Assembly (NCBI GenBank): GCA_018432315.1
Contig: JAHDLB010000025.1
Span: 248,001-312,000, forward strand
Reading direction: 5' to 3'
DNA: 64,000 bases
Source: Anaerolineae bacterium
GTDB taxonomy: Bacteria > Chloroflexota > Anaerolineae > Aggregatilineales > Aggregatilineaceae
Below are positions 50,111 to 60,614 of the stretch, piece by piece. The notes under the pieces were generated by a model. It did no database searches and was not told the DNA's origin. It was given only the letters and a program-made list of their open reading frames with translations. Position numbers and translations under genes: made by a program. Position 1 is the stretch's first letter; each line of letters opens with the position of its first letter.

Positions 50111-52612
50111 ATGCTCAAAACGCGTGGTCGCAAAATCATTCGCGACGTGTTGTCCCGCAAAGGGCGCACGTTGCTGGTCGCGCTCAGCATCATGATCGGC
50201 GTGTTCGGGGCAGTCACCCTGATCTCGGTGAACGACCTGATCATCAGCCAGCTCAAAAGCGATATCAATCCCGACGAAATCGCCATGACGCGCGTCTATC
50301 TGACCGTGCCTTCGGCGGGCACTAACGTCCTCACCGAGGAAGGCGAAGATCAACTCCTGGCGCTGGTACGCGAGAGCCGCGGGCAGAGCGTCCCGCCGCC
50401 CGGCATCGCCGGCATCGCCGACGTCGAGGGCAAGGTTCTCCAGCCGGTCTACTGGCAGCTTCCCGGCGACGAACGCTTCCGCGAGGGCGAGCTGTTGGCG
50501 TCGTCCGAGCCGTTCGACGCCCTGAAACTCGAGCCAATGCGGCTGGTCAGCGGCGATTGGCCCCAGCCAGGGCAGAACCAGCTCGCCATCGAACGCCGCA
50601 TGGCCGATGAATACGATTTGAGCGTGGGCGACACCCTCGTTTTCCGCGCCACAGGCACGGGCGGCGATGAGATCCAGGAATGGACCATCACCGGGATCGT
50701 GTTCCATCCCTATTGGGTGGGGCAGACCAACGAAAACGCCGACCGCCGGGTTTATACCTGGCTGGAAGATGCCCGGCAGCTCACCCGGTTCTCCGGCTAT
50801 TCGGAGTTTTTCCTGCGCTACGTGGACGTCAACACGTCCGAGGCCCAGTCGGATGACCTGATGCGCACCATCGCGCGCGAAACCAACTACATCCCAACGG
50901 CTGCCTGGCAGGACGATCCCGACGACTACACGCTGATCCGCGAAGTGCAGAATGTGACTAACATCCTGACGCTGCTGGCGATTGTGGCCCTGGTGGTGTC
51001 CGGTTTCCTGGTCACCAATGTAATCAACACCATCGTCGTCGAGCAAAAAGGGCAGATCGGTGTGCTCAAATCGGTCGGCGCCACCCGCTGGGACACGTTC
51101 GTCATATTCGCCGGGATCGCCGCGATGTACGGCATCCTGGGCACCATTCCGGGCGTGATCCTGGGTGTTATCGCCGGATCGTTCATGGCGGAGCAAGTCG
51201 CGCCGTTTGCCTTCACCCTCATCGAAGGCTTCAACGTGTCGGTGACCGGGATCATCGTCGGCGCCGCGATGGGCATCCTGGTGCCGGTGCTGGCCTCGCT
51301 GGTGCCCGTCTTCAACGCCACGCGCGTCTCCATCCGCGAAGCGATGACCGATCTCGGCATTTCGTCCCGTTGGGGCACCGGCCTGCTGGCGCGCCTGATC
51401 AACGCCCTGCCCCTGCCGATCAATCTGCGCCAGGCGCTCAGCAACGTCAGCCAGAAGAAAAGCCGGCTGCTGCTGACCGTGATCACGCTCACGCTGGCGG
51501 CGGCGGCATTCATGGGCGTGTTCGCCATGTTCACCGTCATCAATGACGAGATCGACAAGATGTTCGACACGTTCAACTACGACCTGGTGATCGTCCCCAC
51601 CGAGGCGCAGGACTACGAGCAGGTGAGCGCGCTGATCGGCGAGGTCGAGGGCATCGGCACGGTGTATCCGGGCGTGGGCTTCAACGTCAGGGTGCTGGAC
51701 CTGTCCGGCACGTCCCTGTTCATCGGCGCGCAAGGCCAGGAAGAGCTGGAAGCCATCGGGTTCGAACCGGCGGACAACATCGTGAGCTTCACCTACGAAG
51801 CGGGCTCGGGCCTGGGGGACAACCCCGACCGGCGCGGAATCGTGCTCACCAAACCGGCGGCGGACATCGTGGGCAAGACGGTTGGCGACGAGGTGGTAAT
51901 TGTCGCCGGGGGACGCTCCGCCGAATATGAGATTCTCGGCATTGCATCGTACCCGATGGATATCGCCGTCATGCGCTGGCAGGAGCTGGCCCGGCTGGCC
52001 GGTTTCGTGGACGACAACGGCACGCCCGACGATGAGAGCGACGACATCCCGCTGCCAGTGCTTTACCTCGCCTCTGTGAACGAAGGCGATGCGAGCGCTG
52101 CCCAGGTGGACGACATCATCACCGCCGTGTCCGATCGCCTGCTGGACAACGGCATCGCGACCAACGCCACGAACATGGTGGCCCAGCAGGAAGAGATCGG
52201 CGAAACCATGCAGGTGTTCAACCTGATCTTCCAGATCACGTCGGCGGTGATGGCCGCCGTGGGCGCGATCGGGCTGCTGGCGACGCTGTCGATGGCCGTC
52301 TACGAGCGCCAGAAGGAGATCGGCGTCATGCGCTCGATCGGCGCCCGGTCGTCGACGATCATCACGCAGTTCCTGGCCGAGGGCATCCTGATCGGGGTGC
52401 TGGCGTGGGTGCTGGCCGTCCCGCTGAGTTACCTGCTCGCCCTGTCACTGCTCGATGGGATGGGGTTCTCGGACTTCATCGACTTCAGCTATCCATTGTG
52501 GGTGCTGGGTCTTGGCCTGGCCGGTATGATTGTGATAGCCTCTATTGCAAGCCTGTGGCCTTCGTTGTCAGCCGCACGGCGGACCGTCTCGGATATTCTA
52601 CGCTACCAATAG
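50111..52612 (+). CDS. ABC permease, MacB-like with two FtsX modules
   Basis: 833 aa. N-terminal TM (about 17-38), an extracytoplasmic domain, three TMs at about 285-410 forming the first FtsX module. A second such pair begins near 435-470 ([20 protein letters not shown]), with a second extracytoplasmic domain and three final TMs (700-830) including [12 protein letters not shown]. This is the fused pair of FtsX modules typical of lipoprotein or macrolide-type extruders. It is energised by one or both flanking ATPases. Confidence 0.93.
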   Translation: MLKTRGRKIIRDVLSRKGRTLLVALSIMIGVFGAVTLISVNDLIISQLKSDINPDEIAMTRVYLTVPSAGTNVLTEEGEDQLLALVRESRGQSVPPPGIAGIADVEGKVLQPVYWQLPGDERFREGELLASSEPFDALKLEPMRLVSGDWPQPGQNQLAIERRMADEYDLSVGDTLVFRATGTGGDEIQEWTITGIVFHPYWVGQTNENADRRVYTWLEDARQLTRFSGYSEFFLRYVDVNTSEAQSDDLMRTIARETNYIPTAAWQDDPDDYTLIREVQNVTNILTLLAIVALVVSGFLVTNVINTIVVEQKGQIGVLKSVGATRWDTFVIFAGIAAMYGILGTIPGVILGVIAGSFMAEQVAPFAFTLIEGFNVSVTGIIVGAAMGILVPVLASLVPVFNATRVSIREAMTDLGISSRWGTGLLARLINALPLPINLRQALSNVSQKKSRLLLTVITLTLAAAAFMGVFAMFTVINDEIDKMFDTFNYDLVIVPTEAQDYEQVSALIGEVEGIGTVYPGVGFNVRVLDLSGTSLFIGAQGQEELEAIGFEPADNIVSFTYEAGSGLGDNPDRRGIVLTKPAADIVGKTVGDEVVIVAGGRSAEYEILGIASYPMDIAVMRWQELARLAGFVDDNGTPDDESDDIPLPVLYLASVNEGDASAAQVDDIITAVSDRLLDNGIATNATNMVAQQEEIGETMQVFNLIFQITSAVMAAVGAIGLLATLSMAVYERQKEIGVMRSIGARSSTIITQFLAEGILIGVLAWVLAVPLSYLLALSLLDGMGFSDFIDFSYPLWVLGLGLAGMIVIASIASLWPSLSAARRTVSDILRYQ

Positions 52613-52634
52613 GCGTATGGGAGAATACAGAACC

Positions 52635-53369
52635 ATGAACAACGGAAACAATCGATCCCTCATCTCGCTGGAGAAGGTGGAGAAGATCTACAAAACCAAA
52701 GCCGGTCCGCTGCGCGTGCTGAAGGGCGTCGACCTGGAGATCGACGAGGGCGAGTTCGTCGCCATCGTCGGCCCGTCGGGCAGCGGCAAGAGCACGCTGA
52801 TCAACATGATCACCGGCATCGACCGCCCCACCTCGGGCGAGGTCTTCGTGGCCGGGCAGCGCCTGACCAAGCTCAGCGAGAACCAGGTCGCCAAGTGGCG
52901 CGGCAAGAACGTCGGCGTGGTGTTCCAGTTCTTCCAACTGCTGCCCACGCTGACCGTCATCGAGAACGTGATGATGCCGATGCACTACGTCGGCACCTAC
53001 AGCGGCCAGCGCCGCGAGCGCGCCATGGAGCTGTTGGAGCTGGTCGACCTGCCCGACGTCGCCAACAAGTATCCCAGCCAGATCTCCGGCGGCCAGCAGC
53101 AGCGCGCCGCCATCGCGCGCGCGCTCGCCAACGACCCGCCGCTGATCGTCGGCGACGAGCCGACCGGTAACCTCGACGCGGTGTCGGCGGGCCTGATGTT
53201 CGCCATGTTCGAGGACCTCGTCGCCCAGGGCAAGACGATCGTCATGGTGACGCACGACCGCGACCTGGCGGGCCAGATTCCGCGCGTCGAAGAAGTGCGC
53301 GACGGCCAGTTGATGTCGCCCGACGAGATCGACCAGCGGCTGGTCGCGTCGGCGGGCCAAGAGTCGTGA
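52635..53369 (+). CDS. ABC ATPase of MacB/LolD type (ATPase 2)
   Basis: 244 aa from ATG 52635, with GGGAGAA 9 nt upstream; earlier in-frame starts overlap the permease. Walker A GPSGSGKS (46-53), signature [15 protein letters not shown] and [14 protein letters not shown] resemble ATPase 1 closely. Paralogue from duplication; it may form a heterodimer with ATPase 1 or replace it under other conditions. Confidence 0.93.
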   Translation: MNNGNNRSLISLEKVEKIYKTKAGPLRVLKGVDLEIDEGEFVAIVGPSGSGKSTLINMITGIDRPTSGEVFVAGQRLTKLSENQVAKWRGKNVGVVFQFFQLLPTLTVIENVMMPMHYVGTYSGQRRERAMELLELVDLPDVANKYPSQISGGQQQRAAIARALANDPPLIVGDEPTGNLDAVSAGLMFAMFEDLVAQGKTIVMVTHDRDLAGQIPRVEEVRDGQLMSPDEIDQRLVASAGQES

Positions 53370-53394
53370 GCGCGGACAAGGAGAGGAACAGGCG

Positions 53395-53727
53395 ATGAAC
53401 ATCACCCGGCACGACACAAACGGGATCGCGACCTTCGTCCTGGAAGGCCGCGTCGACAGCACCGGCGCCACCGAGCTGGACACGGCGCTGCACGCCGCCG
53501 CCACCGAGGGCATTCACAAAATGGTGCTGGACATGGCCGAGGTCACCTACATGAACAGCGCCGGCCTGCGCACCCTGGCCGACGTCCTCACCCGCAACCG
53601 GGCGAACAAGGGCGACCTGCTGCTGGTGGCGACCAATCCGAAGGTCGAGCGTGTCTTCAAGATCATCGGGTTCGACAAGTTCTTCGACACCTACGACAGC
53701 ATCGACGCGGCGCTGGCCCAGTTCTGA
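53395..53727 (+). CDS. STAS-domain anti-sigma factor antagonist-like protein
   Basis: 110 aa, complete SpoIIAA-like STAS domain. Ser55 lies in YMNSAGLRTLAD, the conserved phosphorylation site. It presumably counteracts a serine kinase/anti-sigma factor; none is nearby. Last gene of the ABC operon, 25 nt after ATPase 2. Confidence 0.92.
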   Translation: MNITRHDTNGIATFVLEGRVDSTGATELDTALHAAATEGIHKMVLDMAEVTYMNSAGLRTLADVLTRNRANKGDLLLVATNPKVERVFKIIGFDKFFDTYDSIDAALAQF

Positions 53728-53765
53728 CCTGGGCGGGCATTTTTCGCCCCATACACGCGTAACCG

Positions 53766-53803
53766 AACAGGCCTGCGGACCCGGTCCGTGGGCCTGTTTT
53801 TTT
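53766..53803 (+). terminator. intrinsic terminator after the STAS gene
   Basis: AACAGGCC (53766-53773) pairs with GGCCTGTT (53791-53798), extended by an inner GCGGAC/GTCCGT, followed by seven T. Confidence 0.9.
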
Positions 53804-54215
53804 GCGCCAGAGAGCGGATCGCGCGGCGTTGGTGACTAATATATTCAAAGAACTTTGAAATTATCCTGCTTTGTGTATAATGAACCCTATATCCCGATGC
53901 ACGATCCGCGCAGCGCGCAGCCCGGCGCCGCGCGCCCGGGTGCGCAGAGGCCGGCGTGCCATGCGAGCCGCTGTCAGCCGAATTGCTGCCGGTTGTTTTA
54001 CAAGCCCGCTACCACATGAATTAAGGAAAGGTCGAGGCTCTATAAAGGAATTGTATCAAATTATAAAAATTTCCGAAGACTTTATAAAATCCCCCTTTCC
54101 TTTAACCAAGATCGCTTAAAATGGGGGTAAGGGTGGGACCTGTTGCAGCCGGTGAATGGCGACAACGGGTGTGTTGTTTTCCCAAAATCGAATCACTGAC
54201 AGGGAGCATCCGTCT
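53804..54215 (+). promoter_or_regulatory. long leader/promoter region upstream of the 200-aa protein
   Basis: 412 bp. TTTGAA (53854-53859), 16 bp, TATAAT (53876-53881) is a strong promoter, giving a leader of about 320 nt. 54030-54120 is unusually AT-rich with several TATAAA-type stretches (second promoter or transcript stability element). A coding frame is absent. Confidence 0.6.
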
Positions 54216-54818
54216 ATGAAGCGCCGGATCAGCCGCCGCGAAATCGCCTATCTCGTCTCAGGCCTGTGCATCGGCCTGCTGGTGGGCGCGGCGTTGGTCG
54301 GCAGCAACGACGATCTGCGAGCGTCGCTTTTTGGGTCGGCAGTCAGCGACGACACCCGGCGGGCGGATGACTTCAGAGACTATGCCTATTTTCTGGTGGA
54401 CTTACCCACAGCAGAAAACTGGCTCGTCGAGCAATATCCTGACAGCGGCGACGAGCTGGCTGCTACGCTGGAGACCATCACGAGGCTGCCGTCTTCGCCC
54501 AACTTTCGCCAGGATTTCCGCGCTGTGCAGCCGGATGTGGGCCGCCTGCTGCCACAGGTCGCGCAGGCGCTGGACCCGTCCGCGCCACCAGACGCCAGCC
54601 CCGCCGGAGAAGCGGCGCTGGCGACCTGCCTGGGATTGGACGATGATCCGTACCGGTCCCAGCCAACCCTGTATTTGTACGTGACGATTCCGGCCAGCCG
54701 GGTAGACCAGATCGACGTGCCTGATACCTGGGAGCGCCTTGAAAAGCCGAAGGCCAACGCGCTCTTCTGGCAGTTGCTCGCCTGCTATCCCGCGCCGGAG
54801 TTGGAGCTTGTGTCGTAA
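54216..54818 (+). CDS. membrane-anchored protein of unknown function
   Basis: 200 aa from ATG 54216 with CAGGGAG 9 nt upstream. An N-terminal TM (about 12-32, preceded by KRRISRREI) anchors an extracytoplasmic soluble domain with two Cys (in ATCLGLDD and LLACYPAP). No recognised family. It precedes the 1801-aa surface protein by 204 nt and may be expressed with it. Confidence 0.78.
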   Translation: MKRRISRREIAYLVSGLCIGLLVGAALVGSNDDLRASLFGSAVSDDTRRADDFRDYAYFLVDLPTAENWLVEQYPDSGDELAATLETITRLPSSPNFRQDFRAVQPDVGRLLPQVAQALDPSAPPDASPAGEAALATCLGLDDDPYRSQPTLYLYVTIPASRVDQIDVPDTWERLEKPKANALFWQLLACYPAPELELVS

Positions 54819-55022
54819 CCTGAGACGCCGGTCCAGCCTGCCGGACTCGTCCGGTGTTGGAAAGGCTGGCTCACATCCTTCAGAGAGGATTGCGCTTCCA
54901 TCACCAAACACTTTCATCCCAGACAAGGAGGTCACGGCGTCTTTGAGACGGCAGCCACTATCGATTTCGATCATCTCACGTCGGCAACCCGACTGAAGTA
55001 ATCATTACCAGGAGCGAATTTG

Positions 55023-58000
55023 ATGCAAGGTAGAAGGTTCAACCGCCAGACTCTGACCATTGGGGCCGTCGCCCTGATCGTGCTGATCGCAGGCGCGCTC
55101 GTCTTGGGCGGCACCGATCTCTTCGGCACGGCGGGCGAGCAGCCCACGGAGGAGCCGCCGGAAGTCGCTCAGCAGCCGCCGACCGAGCAGCCGAGCGACG
55201 ACGCCGGGCCAGCCCCTGCTGCAACCGAAGAACCGCCGGGCGACCAGCCACCGGTTGAAGAACCACCGCCGCCGCCCGCCCAGCCGCCCGAAGACCAACC
55301 ACCGCCAACCGAGCAGCCGCCGGTTGTCGAGCCACCACCACCGGCAACTGAGCCGCCGACCGTAGTCGAGCCACCGCCGCCGGCGACTGAGGAGCCTCCG
55401 GTGGGCGATCAACCGCCCGCCGACGAGAAACCACCGGCGACCGAAGACGTGCCGCTTGCTTCGACTCAAGAGGCCACCGAGGAACCAACCGCGGAGCCGA
55501 CTGAGGCGCCCACCGAGGAACCGGCAGAGGAACCCACTGCCGAGCCGACCGAGGTTCCTACCGAAGCGCCCACCGAGGAAGTGACTGCCGAGCCCACCGC
55601 GGAGCCGACTGAGGTACCAACCGAAGAGCCCACCGAGGAACCGGCAGCACTCCAGGCAGAAGCTGACGTGATGGAGCCGTTCGCGCTGGTCGATCCCGAA
55701 CCGGTGGGCGGCAACCCCACCTGTGGCAGCCTGGGCTTGCCCGATGGCGTCACATTCGACCCGCCCAACCCGGTGTCGGGTTACGATGCCGGCCCCGGAA
55801 CGATCTCGTGGAGCTTCAGCGCGGGCGCATACCAGATCGACTGGAGCGCGACGTTTGGCATCAGCGCGGTGATCATGAAAGGCGGCCAGGTCGGCGCCAA
55901 TGTATACCACTACGATCCGCCGGCGCTCGGCGATTCAGGGCTGATAACCGCCAACAACCCCAGCGGCCAACCCGCTGGCCTGAGCCATCTCGTCTTCTGC
56001 TACGACGAGGCGCGTGTCCCACTGGCAGCCGGTGGGCTCGACGTGACCAAGGTCGCCGATTGGAACGGCGTGCCGGTCGATGGCACCCAGACCTTCGAGA
56101 TCTGCATCACCGGCCCGTCCTATCCGGATGGCGACTGCCAGAGCGTGGGCGCCAACGGGGGCACCGTCTCCTGGCCCGGCCTGGACGCGGGCGACTACAC
56201 CGTAACCGAGACCGATCCGGGCGCAGTCTGGACCGTGTCCGGCAGCGGCGTTTCGGTCGCTGTAGCGGACGACCAGACCGCCAGCGCGACTATCACCAAC
56301 ACGCACGATCCGCTGCCACCGCCGCTCGACGCTTACCAGATCTTCATCAGTAAGGCGTGGCTTGATGCCAGCATGAACTCCACCGACGCCCCGGCGCTGT
56401 CCGGCGATTTCGCCATCACCGCGACCAGCTCGATCGGGCAGGCAACGTGCACCTGGTCGGGCGGCAGCCTGGGGTGCAGCTACACCAACCAGATCCCACC
56501 GGCGCTAAACAACGACGGCCTGTGGGTGCCTGCCGGCGAATCGTACACCGTGTCTGAGGCCGGGCTGCCCGCCGGGTGGTACGGCATTTCAGGCGTCGGC
56601 ACGTTCCCGGCCACCTGGGGCTCGTGCGACGGCACAACGTGCCTGCACACGGTCCAGAACCAATCCTCGGCGGGCGGGCGCGTCGTCGTGACGAAGACCG
56701 TCGACTGGAACGGCACAACGCCGGACCCGAGCCAGACGTTCGAGTTCTGCATCTTCGGCCCGTCGTTCGTCAGTCCGCCGTACAACTGCCAGACGGTCGG
56801 TCCCAACGGCGGTACGGTGTCGTGGGCGGACCTGATGCCCGGCCAGTATGACGTCGTCGAATCGACTCTAGACCCGATCTGGGTCGTGGGCCCCACCCGC
56901 ATCCAGAAGGCGACCATCATCGACGTCAACACGGTCGAGCTGACGTACACCAACACTTACGGTACTCCGAGCGGCCCCAGCCTGTCGGTTGAGGGTACGT
57001 GCGACATGACCACCGGGCAGGTGACCTTCACGCTCACCAACAACGGCTCGGCCATGTCCGCGGGCGTCCCGTACACCATCAGCAACGCCGGTGGCACAAT
57101 CGCGTCCGGCACCACCGACGCGCTCGGCGCGGGCGCGAGCCAGACCTTCCTGCCGCCCATCCAGACCGGCGGCGGCACCATGACCTTCGAGACGACCGGT
57201 ACCGACGGCCTGTACGCCTACGCTGAAGTCGCGGACTGCTTCGCGCCGAGCGGCCCCAGCCTGTCGGCTGAGGGCACGTGCGACATCGCCACCGGGCAGG
57301 TGAGCTTCACGCTCACCAACAACGGCTCGGCCATGTCCGCGGGCGTCCCGTACACCATCAGCAACGCCGGTGGCACGATCGCGTCCGGCACCACCGACGC
57401 GCTCGGCGCGGGCGCGAGCCAGACCTTCCTGCCGCCCATCCAGACCGGCGGCGGCACCATGACCTTTGAGACGACCGGCACCGGCGGCCTGTACGCCTAC
57501 GCTGAAGTCGAGGACTGCTTCGCGCCGAGCGACCCGCGCGGGCGCGTCGAAGTGACCAAGGTCGTCGACTGGAACGGCTTCACGCCGGACCCGAGCCAGA
57601 CGTTCGAGTTCTGCATCTTCGGCCCGTCGTTCGTCGATCCGCCGTACAACTGCCAGACCGTCGGCTCCAACGGCGGCACGGTGGCATGGGACAACCTGCT
57701 GCCCGGCGAGTACGATATCGTCGAATCGACGCTGGGCACGGTCTGGGTCGTGAGCCCCGACCGCATCCAGAAGGCGTTCGTCGTCGGTGGCGACGTGATC
57801 CAGCTTGAGTACACCAACCGCTACAACCCGCCGAACCTGGTCGCCGAGGGCACGTGCGACACGGCCACCGGGCAGGTGACCTTCACGCTCACCAACAACG
57901 GCTCCGCCATGTCGGACGGCGTCCCGTACACGATCACCAATGACAACGGCACGATCGCATCCGGCACGACCGACGCGCTCGGCGCGGGCGGCACCCAGAC

Positions 58001-60428
58001 CTTCACCGTCCCGGTTCAGGTCGATGGCGGCACCATCGTCTTCCAGACGACCGGCGCCGAGGGCCTGAGCACCTCCGCCGAAGTCGACGACTGCCTCGCG
58101 CCGGTCAACTTGGTCGCTGAGGGCACGTGCGACACCGCCACCGGGCAGGTGACCTTCACGCTCACCAACACCGGGCAGGCGATGTCCGCGGGTGTGCCGT
58201 ACACGATCAGCAACGACAACGGCACCATCACCTCCGGCACGACCGACGCGCTCGGTCCCAACCAGAGCCAGACGTTCACGGTCCCGGTCCAGGTCGATGG
58301 CGGCACCATCGTCTTCGAGACGACCGGCAGCGGCGGCCTGTACGCCTATGCTGAAATCGACGACTGCCTCGCGCCGGTCAACCTGGACGTCAGCGGCACG
58401 TGCGACACGGCCACCGGGCAGGTGACCTTCACGCTCACCAACACCGGGCAGGCGATGTCCGCGGGCGTGCCGTACACCATCAGCAACGACAACGGCACGA
58501 TCATGTCCGGCACGACCGACGCGCTGGCCCCGAACGGAAGCCAGATCTTCCTGGTCCCGCTCCAGGTTGACGGCGGCACGGTCGTCTTCGAGACGACCGG
58601 CACCGGCGGCCTGTACGCCTACGCTGAAGTCGACGACTGCCTCGCGCCGGTCAACCTGGTGGCCGAGGGCGAGTGCGACGTCGCCACCGGGCAGGTGATC
58701 TTCACGCTCACCAACCTCGGCCAGGCGATGTCGTCCGGCGTCCAGTACACCATCTACACCGACAACCGTGACCTGCAGAGCGGCATCACCGACGCGCTGG
58801 GCCCCAACGAAACCCAGCAGTTCGTCGTCGATGCACGCCCGAATGGGGCCACGATCTACTTCATGGCGAACGGCATGCTGGTGCCCGCCGAAACCACCGA
58901 CTGCTTCGCGCTCGACAAAGTCATCTTCGACGCGCAGTGCACGGTCGATGCCGTGGCGACGTTCACCATCACCAACAACGGCGGCCCGATGAGCCAGACC
59001 GCCACCTACGAGATCGTCAATGAGGACGGCGACGTCGTCGGCAGCGGCAGCTACCAGCTTGGCGCGGGCCAGTCCACGTCCGCCACCGTCTCGGGGTACT
59101 ACGGCGAGATCCGCTTCAACCAGCCCGGCGCCAAGACGGTGACGACGTACTGCGCGCCGCCTCCGCCGCCGCCCACACCGCCGCCGCCCACTCAGACGGA
59201 AGAACCGGAAGAGCCGGAAGCGACCGAAGAGCCGCCGGGGCCACAAGGACCGGTCGCGGTCGCACAGGCGGTCTGCGGTGAAACGACCGAGACGGGCCTG
59301 AACGGCTTCCCGGTGATCGGCATGAATCCGGAAGACTGCGTCGACGAGCCGCTGCCGGCGCCCGAATGGGAGCCGCTGGCGGTGGGCGAGGCGGTCTGCC
59401 CCGACTGGTTCGTGTATCACACCAACATGACCGGCGACTGGGAAGTGTTCCGCCTGGGCGAGCTGCTCAACGATCCGGGCGCCGAACCGAACCTGACCCA
59501 GGGCGTTGGCCCGCGCGTGTACGATGTGGCGCCCAGCCGCTCGCCCGATGCTGAGTGGATCACCTTCGCCAGCAACCGCGACGGCAACTGGGAAATCTAC
59601 ATTGGCCGGGCCGACGGCTCCGAACAGCGCCGCGTGACGTACAACACCACTGCGATCGACATCGATCCGATGTGGTCGCCGGATGGTAACTGGATCGTCT
59701 ACGACTCGGCGCGTGACGGCAACTGGGAGCTGTACATGATCAACGTGGGCACGGGCGTCGAGGTCCGCCTGACCGACGATCCCGGCAACGATCTGAACGC
59801 CTTCTGGGCGCCCGATGGGACCAGGCTGGTCTTCCAGAGCGACCGTGACGGCCTGTGGCAGGTCTACGAGCTGGAGATCGCGACCCTGGAGGTCACGCGG
59901 CTGAGTGATGGCGAGGGCGACGATCACGATCCGCAGTACTCGTTCGACGGCGAGCAGGTGGCTTTCCGCTCGTACCGCAACGGCGAGAACAGCGTGATCT
60001 ACAAGATGGACGCCGACGGCGCCAACGGCGAGGCCGTGTCGGACCTGACGGCAGACGCGACCAACCACGCCTGGTCCGACGACGACAGCCTGATCGCGTA
60101 CCAGTCCGACCTCGACGGCGACCTGGACATCTACGTGTTCGAGGTCGAAACCGGCGAGACGCGGCTGGTCACCGACAACGACATTCCGGACTACGCGCCG
60201 ACCTGGTGGTGCCAGTCGCCGGTGCTGATCTTCACGTCGGACATCACGGGCGACGCGAACATCTTCGATGTGCCGGCGCTGCCGATGGACGCCGATCCGA
60301 TCGACGTCCTGCGTGAAGCGAGCCAACTGACCACCGACGAGGAGTCGGATCAGTTCCCGGAAAACACCCCGTCCGAGGAAAACGCGAGCCGCCAGCGGTC
60401 GCTGCCGTCTCCGGCCAAGAACCGGTAA
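55023..60428 (+). CDS. 1801-aa repetitive surface protein with SpaA-like repeats and C-terminal TolB-like propeller
   Basis: AGGAGCG lies 9 nt before ATG 55023. TM/signal anchor at 12-29, then a Pro/Glu/Thr stalk (40-215, PTEEPTAEPTEAP type). Three SpaA/Cna-B-like domains begin near residues 337, 553 and 839 (VTKVADWNG, VTKTVDWNG, VTKVVDWNG). Seven copies of a 91-93-residue domain (GTCDxxTGQVTFTLTNNG onward) occupy 650-835 and 938-1379. After a Pro linker a propeller of about six TolB/PD40-type blades (1460-1760, SRSPDAEWITFASNRDGNWE and four similar) closes the protein. Probably a large envelope adhesin or wall protein; ligand unknown. Confidence 0.85.
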   Translation: MQGRRFNRQTLTIGAVALIVLIAGALVLGGTDLFGTAGEQPTEEPPEVAQQPPTEQPSDDAGPAPAATEEPPGDQPPVEEPPPPPAQPPEDQPPPTEQPPVVEPPPPATEPPTVVEPPPPATEEPPVGDQPPADEKPPATEDVPLASTQEATEEPTAEPTEAPTEEPAEEPTAEPTEVPTEAPTEEVTAEPTAEPTEVPTEEPTEEPAALQAEADVMEPFALVDPEPVGGNPTCGSLGLPDGVTFDPPNPVSGYDAGPGTISWSFSAGAYQIDWSATFGISAVIMKGGQVGANVYHYDPPALGDSGLITANNPSGQPAGLSHLVFCYDEARVPLAAGGLDVTKVADWNGVPVDGTQTFEICITGPSYPDGDCQSVGANGGTVSWPGLDAGDYTVTETDPGAVWTVSGSGVSVAVADDQTASATITNTHDPLPPPLDAYQIFISKAWLDASMNSTDAPALSGDFAITATSSIGQATCTWSGGSLGCSYTNQIPPALNNDGLWVPAGESYTVSEAGLPAGWYGISGVGTFPATWGSCDGTTCLHTVQNQSSAGGRVVVTKTVDWNGTTPDPSQTFEFCIFGPSFVSPPYNCQTVGPNGGTVSWADLMPGQYDVVESTLDPIWVVGPTRIQKATIIDVNTVELTYTNTYGTPSGPSLSVEGTCDMTTGQVTFTLTNNGSAMSAGVPYTISNAGGTIASGTTDALGAGASQTFLPPIQTGGGTMTFETTGTDGLYAYAEVADCFAPSGPSLSAEGTCDIATGQVSFTLTNNGSAMSAGVPYTISNAGGTIASGTTDALGAGASQTFLPPIQTGGGTMTFETTGTGGLYAYAEVEDCFAPSDPRGRVEVTKVVDWNGFTPDPSQTFEFCIFGPSFVDPPYNCQTVGSNGGTVAWDNLLPGEYDIVESTLGTVWVVSPDRIQKAFVVGGDVIQLEYTNRYNPPNLVAEGTCDTATGQVTFTLTNNGSAMSDGVPYTITNDNGTIASGTTDALGAGGTQTFTVPVQVDGGTIVFQTTGAEGLSTSAEVDDCLAPVNLVAEGTCDTATGQVTFTLTNTGQAMSAGVPYTISNDNGTITSGTTDALGPNQSQTFTVPVQVDGGTIVFETTGSGGLYAYAEIDDCLAPVNLDVSGTCDTATGQVTFTLTNTGQAMSAGVPYTISNDNGTIMSGTTDALAPNGSQIFLVPLQVDGGTVVFETTGTGGLYAYAEVDDCLAPVNLVAEGECDVATGQVIFTLTNLGQAMSSGVQYTIYTDNRDLQSGITDALGPNETQQFVVDARPNGATIYFMANGMLVPAETTDCFALDKVIFDAQCTVDAVATFTITNNGGPMSQTATYEIVNEDGDVVGSGSYQLGAGQSTSATVSGYYGEIRFNQPGAKTVTTYCAPPPPPPTPPPPTQTEEPEEPEATEEPPGPQGPVAVAQAVCGETTETGLNGFPVIGMNPEDCVDEPLPAPEWEPLAVGEAVCPDWFVYHTNMTGDWEVFRLGELLNDPGAEPNLTQGVGPRVYDVAPSRSPDAEWITFASNRDGNWEIYIGRADGSEQRRVTYNTTAIDIDPMWSPDGNWIVYDSARDGNWELYMINVGTGVEVRLTDDPGNDLNAFWAPDGTRLVFQSDRDGLWQVYELEIATLEVTRLSDGEGDDHDPQYSFDGEQVAFRSYRNGENSVIYKMDADGANGEAVSDLTADATNHAWSDDDSLIAYQSDLDGDLDIYVFEVETGETRLVTDNDIPDYAPTWWCQSPVLIFTSDITGDANIFDVPALPMDADPIDVLREASQLTTDEESDQFPENTPSEENASRQRSLPSPAKNR
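56970..57527 (+). repeat. tandem near-identical 279-bp repeat inside the 1801-aa gene
   Basis: Unit 1 (56970-57248) and unit 2 (57249-57527) differ at only a few positions, implying very recent duplication or gene conversion. Each encodes one 93-residue domain. Confidence 0.9.
57834..58916 (+). repeat. four further 273-bp repeats of the same domain
   Basis: Units start at 57834, 58107, 58380 and 58653 with an exact 273-bp period. They are more diverged from each other than units 1-2, and a seventh degenerate copy runs to about 59157. Confidence 0.85.
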
Positions 60429-60452
60429 CCGGCCTCGCCCGAAGAGGCTTGT

Positions 60453-60490
60453 GGAGCCGCCCTCCGCCCTGGAGAGCGGCTCCGTGTTTT
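60453..60490 (+). terminator. intrinsic terminator after the 1801-aa gene
   Basis: GGAGCCGC (60453-60460) pairs with GCGGCTCC (60476-60483), with an inner CTCC/GGAG extension, followed by GTGTTTTTG. Confidence 0.85.
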
Positions 60491-60539
60491 TGTTGCCCCA
60501 GACGGCAACTTGTGCTAGGATGATGCGTCAGATTGGATG

Positions 60540-60568
60540 TGGTAAGCATATCATTACCAAGATAATAT
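60540..60568 (+). promoter_or_regulatory. promoter with overlapping palindrome for the BMP transporter operon
   Basis: TGGTAA (60540-60545) and TTACCA (60554-60559) form a dyad with an ATAT core. TAATAT (60563-60568) is a good -10; the left arm of the dyad lies at the -35 position. A repressor bound here would block transcription. Confidence 0.5.
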
Positions 60569-60614
60569 TTATGGTCTTCTTTTTTATCCATCGCACCTTT
60601 GCATCGAGGGTCCT

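Noticed and set aside
55460-55660. Glu/Pro/Thr repeats as a mobile or satellite element
   Set aside because: They are in frame, vary by codon and make a typical wall-spanning stalk; no terminal repeats or transposase nearby.
56868-60326. 1152-aa minus-strand frame opposite the repetitive surface protein
   Set aside because: Mirrors the repeats of the coding strand and has no start context or domain of its own.
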